From Clostridiales bacterium (GTDB taxonomy: Bacteria > Bacillota > Clostridia > Oscillospirales > Acutalibacteraceae), in NCBI GenBank assembly GCA_012839345.1, contig DUNN01000022.1:124001-188000 (forward strand): DNA of 64,000 nucleotides. The letters are read 5' to 3'. Under the pieces are notes generated by a model. It made no database searches. It had not been told where the DNA came from and saw only the letters and a list, made by a program, of their open reading frames with translations. The position numbers were made by a program, and so were the translations under genes. This document shows, piece by piece, positions 42,926 to 51,263 of this stretch; within the stretch, counting starts at the first letter, position 1; each line of letters begins with the position of its first letter.

Positions 42926-44155
42926 ATGAAAAAATTTATGAAAGGCATCACCGCAACTGCGGCCATTGCTGCGCTTTATCTAATTATTAGTATAAGCGTT
43001 GCAAATTATTTTACTCCAGATTCGTTTCAGGTTGCCGCCGGTCAGGATTTAGACTGGAACATGCCTTCTATAACGGCTGTCAGGGACGGTAACAGTATTT
43101 CCAAAAACTCTCTTGCAGAGGCAAATCAAAGTTATAAGGCAAAACTGATGCTCTATAATATAGTACCAGTTAAAACGGTTGATGTTAATGTTGTAAACGA
43201 ACCAATGCTGATTCCATGCGGCACACCGTTTGGAATCAAACTGTTTACCAACGGTGTTGTAATTGTTGGCGTGGCCGATATACAAACTTCTTCCGGAGCC
43301 GTGAACCCCGCTTCCATTTCGGGAATTAAGGTGGGGGATGTAATTACTTCGGTTAATGAAAAAGCGATTACCACAAATTCTGAGATTGCGGCTCTTATGG
43401 CGGCAAGTGAAGGAAAAAAGATGAAACTGACCATACGCAGGGACAACGTGAGCATGAATGTGGACATTCAGCCGGTTCTGTCTCAGGTAGACAACACCTA
43501 CAAGGCCGGATTATGGGTCCGGGACAGTACTGCCGGCATTGGAACGCTCACGTTTTATAATCCGGCCACCAAAAGTTTCGGCGGCTTGGGGCACGGCGTA
43601 TGCGATACCGATACCAATGAACTGATGCCCCTGCTCAATGGCGATATTCTTCCGGTTACCATCAATGGAATTTCCAAAGGGGAACGGGGTGCCCCGGGAG
43701 AATTGCGCGGATATTTTTCGACGGATGACGCAATCGGAAGCCTTCAGGCAAATGAACCTTCCGGTGTGTTTGGGGTTCTTTATTCCGCGCCGAAAGGAAA
43801 AGCCATGCCCGTCGGGCTGAAACAGGATGTGAAACCCGGCGCCGCAAAAATCTTAACCACCGTCGACGGTAAAGGCCCTCAATACTACGATGTGCAAATT
43901 GAAAAAATTGATTACCGTGATTCGATTACCAGTAAAAATTTGGTTCTGCATATTACCGATCAAAAGCTGCTGAATCAAACCGGAGGTATCATTCAAGGAA
44001 TGAGCGGAAGCCCCATTCTGCAAAATGGAAAATTGGTTGGTGCCGTGACACATGTCTTTGTAAATGACCCGACAAGGGGCTATGGTGTATTTGCTGAAAA
44101 TATGCTAACCGTAGCGCAAAAGGTAAACAGCAATACAACGAAGAAAGCATCTTAA
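42926..44155 (+). CDS. spoIVB: Sporulation signalling serine protease SpoIVB
   Basis: A 409-residue SpoIVB (peptidase S55). It is made in the forespore, crosses the inner forespore membrane and triggers pro-sigma-K processing in the mother cell. The N-terminal membrane anchor is TATAAIAALYLIISISVA (about 9-26). A PDZ domain lies near 100-185 (GIKVGDVITSVNEKAI). Catalytic His is in GGLGHGVCDTDT (near 230), and the nucleophile Ser is in GMSGSPILQNGK (near 361). CTAGGAGGTGAATTT precedes the ATG. spo0A follows, the classic Firmicutes pair. Confidence 0.95.
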   Translation: MKKFMKGITATAAIAALYLIISISVANYFTPDSFQVAAGQDLDWNMPSITAVRDGNSISKNSLAEANQSYKAKLMLYNIVPVKTVDVNVVNEPMLIPCGTPFGIKLFTNGVVIVGVADIQTSSGAVNPASISGIKVGDVITSVNEKAITTNSEIAALMAASEGKKMKLTIRRDNVSMNVDIQPVLSQVDNTYKAGLWVRDSTAGIGTLTFYNPATKSFGGLGHGVCDTDTNELMPLLNGDILPVTINGISKGERGAPGELRGYFSTDDAIGSLQANEPSGVFGVLYSAPKGKAMPVGLKQDVKPGAAKILTTVDGKGPQYYDVQIEKIDYRDSITSKNLVLHITDQKLLNQTGGIIQGMSGSPILQNGKLVGAVTHVFVNDPTRGYGVFAENMLTVAQKVNSNTTKKAS

Positions 44156-44209
44156 TTTCTTTTTTATAGATATTTTTCCCCTTTTTAGCAAAAATATCAT
44201 TACAAGCTA

Positions 44210-44238
44210 TTGCCAAAATTCCCAATATATGGTAATAT
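44210..44238 (+). promoter_or_regulatory. Sigma-A-like promoter of spo0A
   Basis: TTGCCA (44210-44215), a 17-nt spacer and TAATAT (44233-44238), 33 nt before the ATG. A 9-bp AT-rich inverted repeat GATATTTTT/AAAAATATC (44169-44177 and 44190-44198) lies just upstream. A TGTCGAA, the core of a Spo0A box, occurs inside the gene at 44310-44316. Confidence 0.55.
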
Positions 44239-44271
44239 AGCGATATATTAAATCAATTAGGGGGACTAAAT

Positions 44272-45057
44272 ATGGAAAAGCGTATAAAACTGCTGATTGC
44301 AAATGATAGTGTCGAATTTTCACGCGATTATGGCCGCGTTTTTGAAGAATCCGGAATGGAGACCATCTATACACAGAAAGACGGCATGAAATTGCTGGAA
44401 AAGATTGAAACCCTCCATCCAGATGTTGTGATCGCTGATCTGTTTATGCCCCGTCTTGATGGAATCGGCGTGATGAAAGCGACACAGGCAAAACTTACCG
44501 GAACAAAACCGCTGTTTGTCATTATTTCGAATTTTACCAGCCCGACTCTGGAAAGGGAAGTAATGATGTCCGGTGCCTCTTATTTTGCAATCAGTCCGTT
44601 TAGCGCTGCGGATTTATCTGACCGTATTGCCCAGCTCTGTGCAATTTCAGGGTTGCTGCCGAAAAATGCGGCAAAACCTCAGGCGGCGCCGGTACAGGAA
44701 CCGTCACTGGAAATTCAGGTTACGGAGATTCTGCACCAGATTGGAGTTCCTGCGCATATCAAGGGTTACCACTATTTACGGGATTCCATCATTATGGCGA
44801 TTGAAACTCCCGATATTATTAATGCTGTGACGAAACGACTGTATCCAAGTGTTGCAAAACGGTATGAAACCACCGCGTCGCGGGTGGAACGCGCCATCCG
44901 TCACGCGATTGAAGTTGCATGGGACCGCGGCGACGTCGATATCCTGAATTCCTATTTTGGTTACACCATTCACAATACACGCGGCAAACCGACCAACAGC
45001 GAATTTATCGCAATGATCAGCGACCGTCTAAGACTCCATATGAAGACGGCAAGTTAA
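44272..45057 (+). CDS. spo0A: Sporulation master regulator Spo0A
   Basis: A 261-residue response regulator that starts sporulation. The C-terminal DNA-binding domain (about 145-261) is highly conserved, for example IGVPAHIKGYHYLRDSI, SRVERAIRHAIEVAWDRGD and RGKPTNSEFIAMISD. The receiver keeps the phospho-acceptor Asp56 in IADLFMPRLDG. It is otherwise unusual: the acidic pair is Asn11-Asp12 instead of Asp-Asp, the switch Thr is Ser86, and the invariant Lys (KPF) is Ser108 in AISPF. GGGGG precedes the ATG. It directly follows spoIVB, with its own promoter and terminator. Confidence 0.96.
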   Translation: MEKRIKLLIANDSVEFSRDYGRVFEESGMETIYTQKDGMKLLEKIETLHPDVVIADLFMPRLDGIGVMKATQAKLTGTKPLFVIISNFTSPTLEREVMMSGASYFAISPFSAADLSDRIAQLCAISGLLPKNAAKPQAAPVQEPSLEIQVTEILHQIGVPAHIKGYHYLRDSIIMAIETPDIINAVTKRLYPSVAKRYETTASRVERAIRHAIEVAWDRGDVDILNSYFGYTIHNTRGKPTNSEFIAMISDRLRLHMKTAS

Positions 45058-45175
45058 CACTGAAAAATGCTTGAATACTGGACAAAGTAAGAAACCAGGA
45101 ATGACTTCAGAGTGAGGAAAGATAGAATATTATATTTTCTTTATTATTGTTATCTTTAAAACGTAATTTTAATAG

Positions 45176-45236
45176 GCTCCTTTACTTTTGCTGGATTTGA
45201 ATTTTTATTCTTCTAGGAAAGTAAAGGAGCTTTTTT
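45176..45236 (+). terminator. Terminator of spo0A
   Basis: GCTCCTTTACTTT (45176-45188) and AAAGTAAAGGAGC (45218-45230) form a perfect 13-bp stem followed by TTTTTT. The flanking sequence 45058-45175 and 45237-45396 shows no other feature. Confidence 0.88.
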
Positions 45237-45396
45237 ATGCAGTAAATTATTGATGGGGATCCGCTCCTACCGATGATTTTTCAAAAAGTTTAATATATTG
45301 TAGCGGTATGAGCTGATGCAGAGAATTTTCGAAAAGAAACCGGATAGTTCGGAACGGCATTTAAAGGAGCAGTCGGAGAAAGGTTTTCCGGAATTA

Positions 45397-45594
45397 CTAG
45401 CAATGATTGTTTTGATTTCCATCTCCGCCGCTGGTATTCGCCGTCGCGATTAAAGTCAGTTGATCCCCAATCACATTGAAAAGGGCGCCCAGTAAATTTG
45501 CTTCGTCTGTGGTTACTTTTTCGGCAATGGCAATGGCGATGGCGGTTCCCACTACGGAAAGCGAAACACCGTTGCAATTTTTTGATGGTTCCAT
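45397..45594 (-). CDS. Small conserved protein, DUF6774-like
   Basis: A 65-residue protein on the opposite strand between spo0A and vanY. A cysteine-containing N terminus is followed by VVGTAIAIAIAEKVTTDEAN and LLGALFNVIGDQLTLIATA, then a polar tail ending with Cys. The LLGALFxxIGDxLxLIA pattern resembles DUF6774-type small proteins common in Clostridia. Function is unknown. Evidence for a gene is its family-like sequence, an ATG with GATGGTGA upstream, and a promoter at correct distance. A longer overlapping frame in another phase is not supported. Confidence 0.65.
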   Translation of the reverse strand: MEPSKNCNGVSLSVVGTAIAIAIAEKVTTDEANLLGALFNVIGDQLTLIATANTSGGDGNQNNHC

Positions 45595-45625
45595 GGTTCA
45601 CCATCTTTTCGTTTTAAATTTTTAT

Positions 45626-45655
45626 ATAATACGTTTTCAAAGCATCAAATGCCAA
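45626..45655 (-). promoter_or_regulatory. Sigma-A-like promoter of the 65-residue protein
   Basis: On the minus strand TTGGCA (45655-45650), an 18-nt spacer and TATTAT (45631-45626), about 32 nt before the ATG at 45594. Confidence 0.5.
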
Positions 45656-45728
45656 AAAGGACCGGATGAAAGAATGATTTGTTTCGAAAGTATCATAATA
45701 ATAGCATCAACTATTAGGCGGTGCTAAT

Positions 45729-46502
45729 TTGGATCAGAAAAATCGAGACAAAGCATTAAAAATTTTGGCGGCTGTCATCGCAGGGGTGAGCGTTTCTGCT
45801 GCGGTAACGGCATTTTTGTATTTTCCCCATAAGGGGATTATGAGCAACATATTTCGTACTGCTTCGTCGTCTCTTGCTTCCAACAGTGCGGACAGTTCTG
45901 CCGTAAAGACGGTCGCTGCACAGGAACAACAATTACACGATTGGAGATTGGTGTTGGTAAATTACAGTCATAAAATGCCGGACAACTTTCAACATGTTAT
46001 TGTAAATGAGCTCGGGGTTGAAATGGATTCGCGCATTATTGAGCCTTATAAAAAAATGAGGGATGCGGCTGCAAAGGATAACATAACACTTTGGATTTCC
46101 TCCGGTTACCGCTCGCCGGAAAAGCAGCAGGCCCTTTTTGAACAGGAGATTAATTCCTACTATCAAAACGGCGTTACTTATGCCGATGCAATTACAAAAG
46201 CAGAGTCTTCCGTCGCCAAAGCGGGGTACAGTGAGCACAACACGGGGCTGGCCCTTGATTTGAACGGGGTGCGGGAAGACTTCGGGGGAACGCCTGCTTC
46301 CAACTGGCTTCAGGCACATTCTGCAGAGTACGGGTTTGTGCTTCGCTACCCAGCGGACAAGCAGTCTATTACCAAAATAAAATATGAACCCTGGCATTAT
46401 CGTTATGTGGGCGTGCAGCACGCGAAAGAAATGAATCGGCTGCATATGTGTCTGGAAGAATATGTAGATTATTTGGGGAAAAAAGAAAAAGCGGGCGATT
46501 GA
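45729..46502 (+). CDS. VanY-type D-alanyl-D-alanine carboxypeptidase
   Basis: A 257-residue membrane-anchored peptidase of the VanY/DdcY (M15B) family. It trims the terminal D-Ala from peptidoglycan stem peptides. A signal anchor is at about 11-31 (LAAVIAGVSVSAAVTAFLYF). Catalytic motifs are SGYRSPEKQQALFEQE (near 124), GYSEHNTGLALDLNG with His and Asp zinc ligands (near 165), and EPWHYRYVG with the base Glu and third ligand His (near 219). The TTG start at 45729 follows AGGCGGTG. The neighbouring spo0A suggests a possible sporulation role, but that is only inference. Confidence 0.85.
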   Translation: MDQKNRDKALKILAAVIAGVSVSAAVTAFLYFPHKGIMSNIFRTASSSLASNSADSSAVKTVAAQEQQLHDWRLVLVNYSHKMPDNFQHVIVNELGVEMDSRIIEPYKKMRDAAAKDNITLWISSGYRSPEKQQALFEQEINSYYQNGVTYADAITKAESSVAKAGYSEHNTGLALDLNGVREDFGGTPASNWLQAHSAEYGFVLRYPADKQSITKIKYEPWHYRYVGVQHAKEMNRLHMCLEEYVDYLGKKEKAGD

Positions 46503-46527
46503 ATAATCCATTTCAATTTGCTATAAT
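46499..46527 (+). promoter_or_regulatory. Sigma-A promoter of gltX-glnS
   Basis: TTGAAT (46499-46504), a 17-nt spacer and a perfect TATAAT (46522-46527). The -35 box overlaps the vanY stop codon. Confidence 0.68.
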
Positions 46528-46610
46528 AATTAAATCAGTATTTTTATGCGGAAGCCGGTGCCATTTGACGCGACAGGCATTCCGCCTGAACTTTTTTGGG
46601 GGTTACAAAA

Positions 46611-48077
46611 ATGCAGGAGAAAATGGTAAGGACAAGGTTTGCGCCTAGTCCGACAGGATTCATGCATGTAGGTAATTTACGCACGGCACTGTATGAATAC
46701 TTAATCGCAAAATCAATGGGGGGGAAGTTTGTCCTCCGAATTGAGGATACCGACCAGGAACGGTTGGTGGAAGGCGCGGTTGATATCATATACAACACAT
46801 TGCGGCAGGTTGGACTGCAGCATGATGAAGGCCCGGACATCGGCGGTGAATACGGCCCGTATGTTCAGAGCCAGCGGAAGGATATTTATCTGCCTTATGC
46901 CGAACAGCTGGTTCGGGAAGGAAAGGCATATTATTGCTTCTGTACCAAAGAACGTCTGGAATCCCTGCACTCCGGCAATGGGGAAGGGGAATTCGGCGGT
47001 TATGACCGGCACTGCCGAAATTTGCCGAAAGAAGAGGTAGAGCGTCTGCTTGCCGCAAAGACTCCGTATGTCATTCGCCAGAAAATGCCCATTGAAGGCT
47101 CCACAACCTTTGAGGATGCCGTTTATGGTTCCATTACGATTGAAAACAAAGAGCTGGAGGACCAGATTCTAATTAAATCGGACGGGTATCCGACCTATAA
47201 CTTTGCCAATGTAATTGATGACCACTTGATGCATATTACGCATGTGGTGCGGGGATGCGAATATCTGTCCTCTACACCGAAGTATAATCTGCTGTATCAG
47301 GCGTTCGGCTGGGAAATCCCAACCTATGTTCATCTTCCCCTGATTATGGGCAAAAACGACGACGGAACGGTTTCCAAGCTGTCAAAGCGCCACGGTTCCA
47401 CCGGCTTTGCCGACCTGATTCGGGAGGGCTATCTGCCGCAGACTATTGTGAACTACATAGCACTTCTGGGATGGTGCCCGAAAGAAAACCGGGAACTGTT
47501 TACGCTTTCGGAGTTGGCTGAGCATTTTTCCATTGACGGAATCAGCAAATCGCCGGCGGTTTTTGACTACGATAAGCTGACATGGTTCAACGGGGAATAT
47601 ATCCGCGCCATGTCGCAGGAAGATTTTATCGCGGCTGCCATGCCGTATTTTCAGCAGGTTTTCGGCGCTGCACAGTTAAACTGGCCGGTGCTGGCTTCCA
47701 TTTTACAGCCGCGTGTTACAAAGTTCACGCAGATTCCCGAAATGATTGCTTTTTTGAAAGAGCTGCCAGACTATCCGGCAGACTTCTTTGTCAATAAAAA
47801 GAGCAAAACGAATCTGGAAAATTCCGCAGATATGCTGAACGCCGCGATTTCCGCACTGAGCGAACTGCAGGAGTGGACGGTGGATTCCCTGCACGAAACT
47901 TTAATGGGTCTGGCACAAAAGCTGGAAGTGAAAAACGGAACCCTGCTGTGGCCGGTACGCATTGCGGCTGCCGGTATGCTGGTAACGCCGGGCGGTGCGA
48001 TTGAAATTCTTGCGATTCTTGGAAGAGAAGAATCCCTGCGGCGGCTTTCGTTTGGGCTTGAGAAATTAAAGGCATAA
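46611..48077 (+). CDS. gltX: Glutamyl-tRNA synthetase
   Basis: A 488-residue class Ic synthetase. The HIGH-type motif is in RFAPSPTGFMHVGNLRTALY (near residue 8), and KMSKS appears as KLSKRHGS near residue 250. A Cys/His-containing insert near 107-135 (YYCFC...RHCRN) resembles the zinc site of GltX. The ATG at 46611 follows GGGGG at 46600-46604; an in-frame TTG at 46596 overlaps that site. glnS follows by 12 nt, so both synthetases share one transcript. Confidence 0.95.
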   Translation: MQEKMVRTRFAPSPTGFMHVGNLRTALYEYLIAKSMGGKFVLRIEDTDQERLVEGAVDIIYNTLRQVGLQHDEGPDIGGEYGPYVQSQRKDIYLPYAEQLVREGKAYYCFCTKERLESLHSGNGEGEFGGYDRHCRNLPKEEVERLLAAKTPYVIRQKMPIEGSTTFEDAVYGSITIENKELEDQILIKSDGYPTYNFANVIDDHLMHITHVVRGCEYLSSTPKYNLLYQAFGWEIPTYVHLPLIMGKNDDGTVSKLSKRHGSTGFADLIREGYLPQTIVNYIALLGWCPKENRELFTLSELAEHFSIDGISKSPAVFDYDKLTWFNGEYIRAMSQEDFIAAAMPYFQQVFGAAQLNWPVLASILQPRVTKFTQIPEMIAFLKELPDYPADFFVNKKSKTNLENSADMLNAAISALSELQEWTVDSLHETLMGLAQKLEVKNGTLLWPVRIAAAGMLVTPGGAIEILAILGREESLRRLSFGLEKLKA

Positions 48078-48089
48078 GGAGCGGAAAAC

Positions 48090-49775
48090 ATGAGTGATGA
48101 AGTGATAAAAGAAGAAATTTCGGAAGGTTCCGGAAATTTCATTCATACTTTGATTAAAGAGGATATTGCTCCCGGAGGGCGTTTTGAGGGCAAAACGGTG
48201 CATACCCGCTTTCCACCGGAACCGAATGGCTACCTGCACATCGGCCATGCAAAGGCGATTTGCATTGATTTTGGCACAGCGGAAAAATTCGGTGGAATCT
48301 GCAACCTCCGTATGGATGACACGAACCCGACCAAAGAGGATACCGAATATGTTGATGCGATTCAGGAGGATATCCGCTGGCTCGGCTTTACCTGGGACGA
48401 CCGGTTCCACTATGCGTCCGACTATTTTCCACAAATGTATGAATTTGCATGTCAGCTGATTCGGAAGGGCCTTGCGTATGTGTGCGAGATGACGCCGGAA
48501 CAGATGAAGGAAAACCGCGGCGATTTGTCGCATCCCGCTGTCAGCCCGTTCCGTGACCGTCCCATTGAGGAAAGTCTGGATTTGTTTGAACGGATGAAGA
48601 ACGGAGAGTTTGAAGACGGGAAAATGACGCTCCGAGCAAAAATTGATTTGGCCTCCGGCAACTTTAATCTGCGCGATCCTGTGATTTACCGCATTAACCA
48701 TATGGCGCATCACCGCACTGGCGAAACCTGGTGCATTTATCCGATGTACGACTTTGCGCATCCGATTGAAGATGCTTTGGAACATATCACCCATTCGCTT
48801 TGCTCGCTGGAGTTTGAGGACCATCGTCCGCTGTACGACTGGGTTATCAATAATATCGACCTTCCGTCTAAGCCGAGACAGATTGAGTTTGCGCGCCTTG
48901 GCATCAATAATACCGTAATGAGCAAGCGCAAGCTCCGTACCCTGGTGGAGAACCATTATGTGACCGGCTGGGATGATCCCCGTATGCCAACCCTATGCGG
49001 CCTGCGCCGCCGTGGCTACACCCCGGCTTCCATTCGGAATTTCTGCGACCGCATCGGTGTTTCCAAAGTTAACAGCACGGTGGAATACGGTTTTCTGGAG
49101 CACTGCCTGCGGGAAGACCTGAATATAAAGGCACAGCGCACCATGGCGGTGTTGAACCCGGTTAAACTGGTTATTACCAATTATCCGGAAGATAAAACCG
49201 AACTGTTTGAAGTTGAAAATAATCCGGAACGTCCGGAGGATGGAACCCGGACGGTTTCTTTCTCCCGCGAAGTTTGGATTGAGCGGGAAGACTTTATGGA
49301 AGAACCTGTAAAGGGATACTTCCGCCTGTTCCCCGGTAACGAGGTCCGTCTGAAAACGGCTTACGTGGTCCGCTGCACCGGATGTAAGAAAGCGCCGGAC
49401 GGCACCGTAGAGGAAATCTATGCGGAATACGACCCGCAGACGCGGGGCGGCAATACGCCGGATGGCCGGAAAATCAAAGGCACCATTCATTGGGTGGATG
49501 CCAAAACTGCCGTAGATGCCGAGGTGCGCCTTTATGACAGCCTATTTACCGTGCCGGACCCGGAAGCGGGCGATTATTTGCAAGAGCTGAACCCCGATTC
49601 GCTGCGAGTCCTGAACGGCTGCAAGGTGGAACCTTCCCTGAAGGAAGCAAAGGTGGGGCAGTCCTTCCAGTTTATGCGTCAGGGCTATTTCTGCCTGGAT
49701 AACCGCGACAGCACGCCAGAGCATTTGGTGTTCAACCGTTCTGTATCACTGAAAGACAGCTTTAAAAAGAAATAA
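48090..49775 (+). CDS. glnS: Glutaminyl-tRNA synthetase
   Basis: A 561-residue GlnRS that charges tRNA-Gln directly. [20 protein letters not shown] (near 37) contains the [12 protein letters not shown] form diagnostic of GlnRS rather than GluRS. The KMSKS loop appears as [11 protein letters not shown] near 275. Two C-terminal beta-barrel domains for anticodon binding cover about 345-555. Many Firmicutes lack GlnRS and use GatCAB, so direct charging is notable here. GGAGCGG precedes the ATG. A terminator follows. Confidence 0.95.
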   Translation: MSDEVIKEEISEGSGNFIHTLIKEDIAPGGRFEGKTVHTRFPPEPNGYLHIGHAKAICIDFGTAEKFGGICNLRMDDTNPTKEDTEYVDAIQEDIRWLGFTWDDRFHYASDYFPQMYEFACQLIRKGLAYVCEMTPEQMKENRGDLSHPAVSPFRDRPIEESLDLFERMKNGEFEDGKMTLRAKIDLASGNFNLRDPVIYRINHMAHHRTGETWCIYPMYDFAHPIEDALEHITHSLCSLEFEDHRPLYDWVINNIDLPSKPRQIEFARLGINNTVMSKRKLRTLVENHYVTGWDDPRMPTLCGLRRRGYTPASIRNFCDRIGVSKVNSTVEYGFLEHCLREDLNIKAQRTMAVLNPVKLVITNYPEDKTELFEVENNPERPEDGTRTVSFSREVWIEREDFMEEPVKGYFRLFPGNEVRLKTAYVVRCTGCKKAPDGTVEEIYAEYDPQTRGGNTPDGRKIKGTIHWVDAKTAVDAEVRLYDSLFTVPDPEAGDYLQELNPDSLRVLNGCKVEPSLKEAKVGQSFQFMRQGYFCLDNRDSTPEHLVFNRSVSLKDSFKKK

Positions 49776-49784
49776 ACAATCAAA

Positions 49785-49838
49785 AAGTGGGTGCCGGTGA
49801 GGGAGTTTTTCTTCCAACATCAGCACCCGCTTACTTTT
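49785..49838 (+). terminator. Terminator of gltX-glnS
   Basis: AGTGGGTGC (49786-49794) pairs with GCACCCGCT (49823-49831) with one G-U, followed by TACTTTTAT. It lies between convergent glnS and birA. Confidence 0.65.
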
Positions 49839-49843
49839 ATGCC

Positions 49844-50824
49844 TTATTGCCCGTATATTCCCTGTACGGTTACTTCTCCAGAAAATACTGGAACGGTTTC
49901 GCCGTTTTCACACCGCACGATCAGTTCTCCTTCACGGGAAATATCAATGGCCGTGCCGGTCGCTGGCTGCCCGTTCCGGGTGAACCCCACGGTGCGGTTC
50001 AGGGAAATACATTGCTTTTTGTAATCTTCCAGCAGAGCATCCGGCCCGCTGGATTTCAGCTGTGACAAAAGAGTTTCGAAATTCGTGAGTACTTCCTGCA
50101 AAAGAGCGGTGCGCCGGAAGGGCTTACCGCTTTCCAAAAGGAGGGAGGTTGCCTTTACCCGAAGTTCTTCCGGGAACTCTTTCTGGTTTACGTTGATTCC
50201 GATTCCAATAATCACATAATTGATGCGCTCCATTTCAGCCGCCATTTCGGTCAGAATACCGCAGACTTTTTTGCTGCCGATTACAACGTCGTTCGGCCAT
50301 TTTATTTTTGCGTCGCACCCGGTTTGCGCCCGAATCGCCTTGCTCACCGCGAGCCCGGCCAGAAGAGTCAGCAGTGTGACCTGCTGCGGAATGGACTGTG
50401 GGCGCAATAGAAGGGTAAACCACAACCCTGTTCCAGCGGGGGAAGACCAGTTCCGACCCAGCCGTCCTTTGCCGCTTTGCTGTTCTTCCGCGATGAACAA
50501 GCTGCCGTTCGGCGCGTTTACAAGCGCCTGCCGCTTCGCTTCCTTGTTTGTGGAATCGACGCAAGGTAGAAAATAGATTTTTTTGGCGGTAAAACCCGTG
50601 TGCAGGGTGGAGTGAAGCTCTTCTTCTGTGATTAGATCCGGACGGGAAATCAGGCGGTAGCCCCGGTTGGTGACCGACTCAATTTCATAGCCAGCTTCCC
50701 TTAGAGCATTGATATTTTTCCAGACGGCGGTTCGTGAAACCTGAAACCGTTCGCTGAGCTCTTCCCCGGAAACAAATTCCTCTGTACTGCTCAGCAATAA
50801 CAGTATCTGTTCTTTTATCTTCAT
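49844..50824 (-). CDS. birA: Biotin operon repressor / biotin-protein ligase BirA
   Basis: A 326-residue bifunctional BirA. The N-terminal winged helix (1-60, SGEELSERFQVSRTAVWKNI) would bind biotin operators. The central ligase domain (about 80-265) has the biotinyl-AMP loop SGKGRLGRNWSSP near residue 115 and KWPNDVVIGSKKVCGIL near 175. The C-terminal SH3-like domain starts near 275. It biotinylates carboxylases and represses biotin genes. AAAGA-type upstream sequence is weak. It has its own promoter and is divergent from the DUF951 gene. Confidence 0.95.
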   Translation of the reverse strand: MKIKEQILLLLSSTEEFVSGEELSERFQVSRTAVWKNINALREAGYEIESVTNRGYRLISRPDLITEEELHSTLHTGFTAKKIYFLPCVDSTNKEAKRQALVNAPNGSLFIAEEQQSGKGRLGRNWSSPAGTGLWFTLLLRPQSIPQQVTLLTLLAGLAVSKAIRAQTGCDAKIKWPNDVVIGSKKVCGILTEMAAEMERINYVIIGIGINVNQKEFPEELRVKATSLLLESGKPFRRTALLQEVLTNFETLLSQLKSSGPDALLEDYKKQCISLNRTVGFTRNGQPATGTAIDISREGELIVRCENGETVPVFSGEVTVQGIYGQ

Positions 50825-50883
50825 GTTGTCCTCTCATCCCGTATTCTACGGTATCATTTTTCTAATTTTTTCAGAATAATTTT

Positions 50884-50913
50884 ATTATAACTGCTTTTTT
50901 CTTTGCGTGGCAA
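50884..50913 (-). promoter_or_regulatory. Sigma-A promoter of birA
   Basis: On the minus strand TTGCCA (50913-50908), an 18-nt spacer and a perfect TATAAT (50889-50884), about 60 nt before the birA ATG. Confidence 0.6.
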
Positions 50914-50931
50914 GCAAATATGAAAAATATG

Positions 50932-50961
50932 TTGTTCTATCGGATTGTTTGGTGTTATACT
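50932..50961 (+). promoter_or_regulatory. Sigma-A-like promoter of the DUF951-prfA unit
   Basis: TTGTTC (50932-50937), an 18-nt spacer and TATACT (50956-50961), 61 nt before the DUF951 ATG. Confidence 0.5.
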
Positions 50962-51022
50962 ATAAGGGAATTTCGATTAGAAGAACTTCCAAGATGATGC
51001 TGTAGAATGGAGGCATGCCGAC

Positions 51023-51220
51023 ATGGATGTAAGGCCCGGCGATATCTTGCAGATGAAAAAACCTCATCCATGCGGGAGCAAAACCTTCCTTGTGCTGCGT
51101 TCCGGTATGGACTTCAAAATCCGCTGTACCGGCTGCGGGCATGAAGTGATGGTGCCAAGGCTCAAGTGTGAAAAGCATATAAAAAAGATTATCCGGGAAA
51201 ATACACAGGATGAATTATAG
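51023..51220 (+). CDS. DUF951 family protein
   Basis: A 65-residue protein of the DUF951 (YyzM-like) family. VRPGDILQMKKPHPCGSKTF opens the protein, and LRSGMDFKIRCTGCGHEVMV follows, with a CxxC that may bind metal together with the first Cys. Function is unknown. GGAGG lies 9 nt before the ATG. It is 43 nt upstream of prfA, probably in the same operon. Confidence 0.88.
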   Translation: MDVRPGDILQMKKPHPCGSKTFLVLRSGMDFKIRCTGCGHEVMVPRLKCEKHIKKIIRENTQDEL

Positions 51221-51221
51221 C

Positions 51222-51254
51222 TTCCTTCAATTTTGCAAACCGTAAATTTGAAGG
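51222..51254 (+). promoter_or_regulatory. Inverted repeat overlapping the prfA ribosome binding site
   Basis: TCCTTCAA (51222-51229) is the reverse complement of TTGAAGGA (51247-51254). The second arm includes most of the prfA Shine-Dalgarno GAAGGAG. The hairpin could mask ribosome access. Confidence 0.45.
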
Positions 51255-51263
51255 AGAATTAAA

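Noticed and set aside
45290-45604. 104-codon minus-strand frame overlapping the 65-residue protein
   Set aside because: Its translation is rich in His/Arg/Asn and low in complexity. The overlapping 65-residue frame has the family-like hydrophobic pattern.
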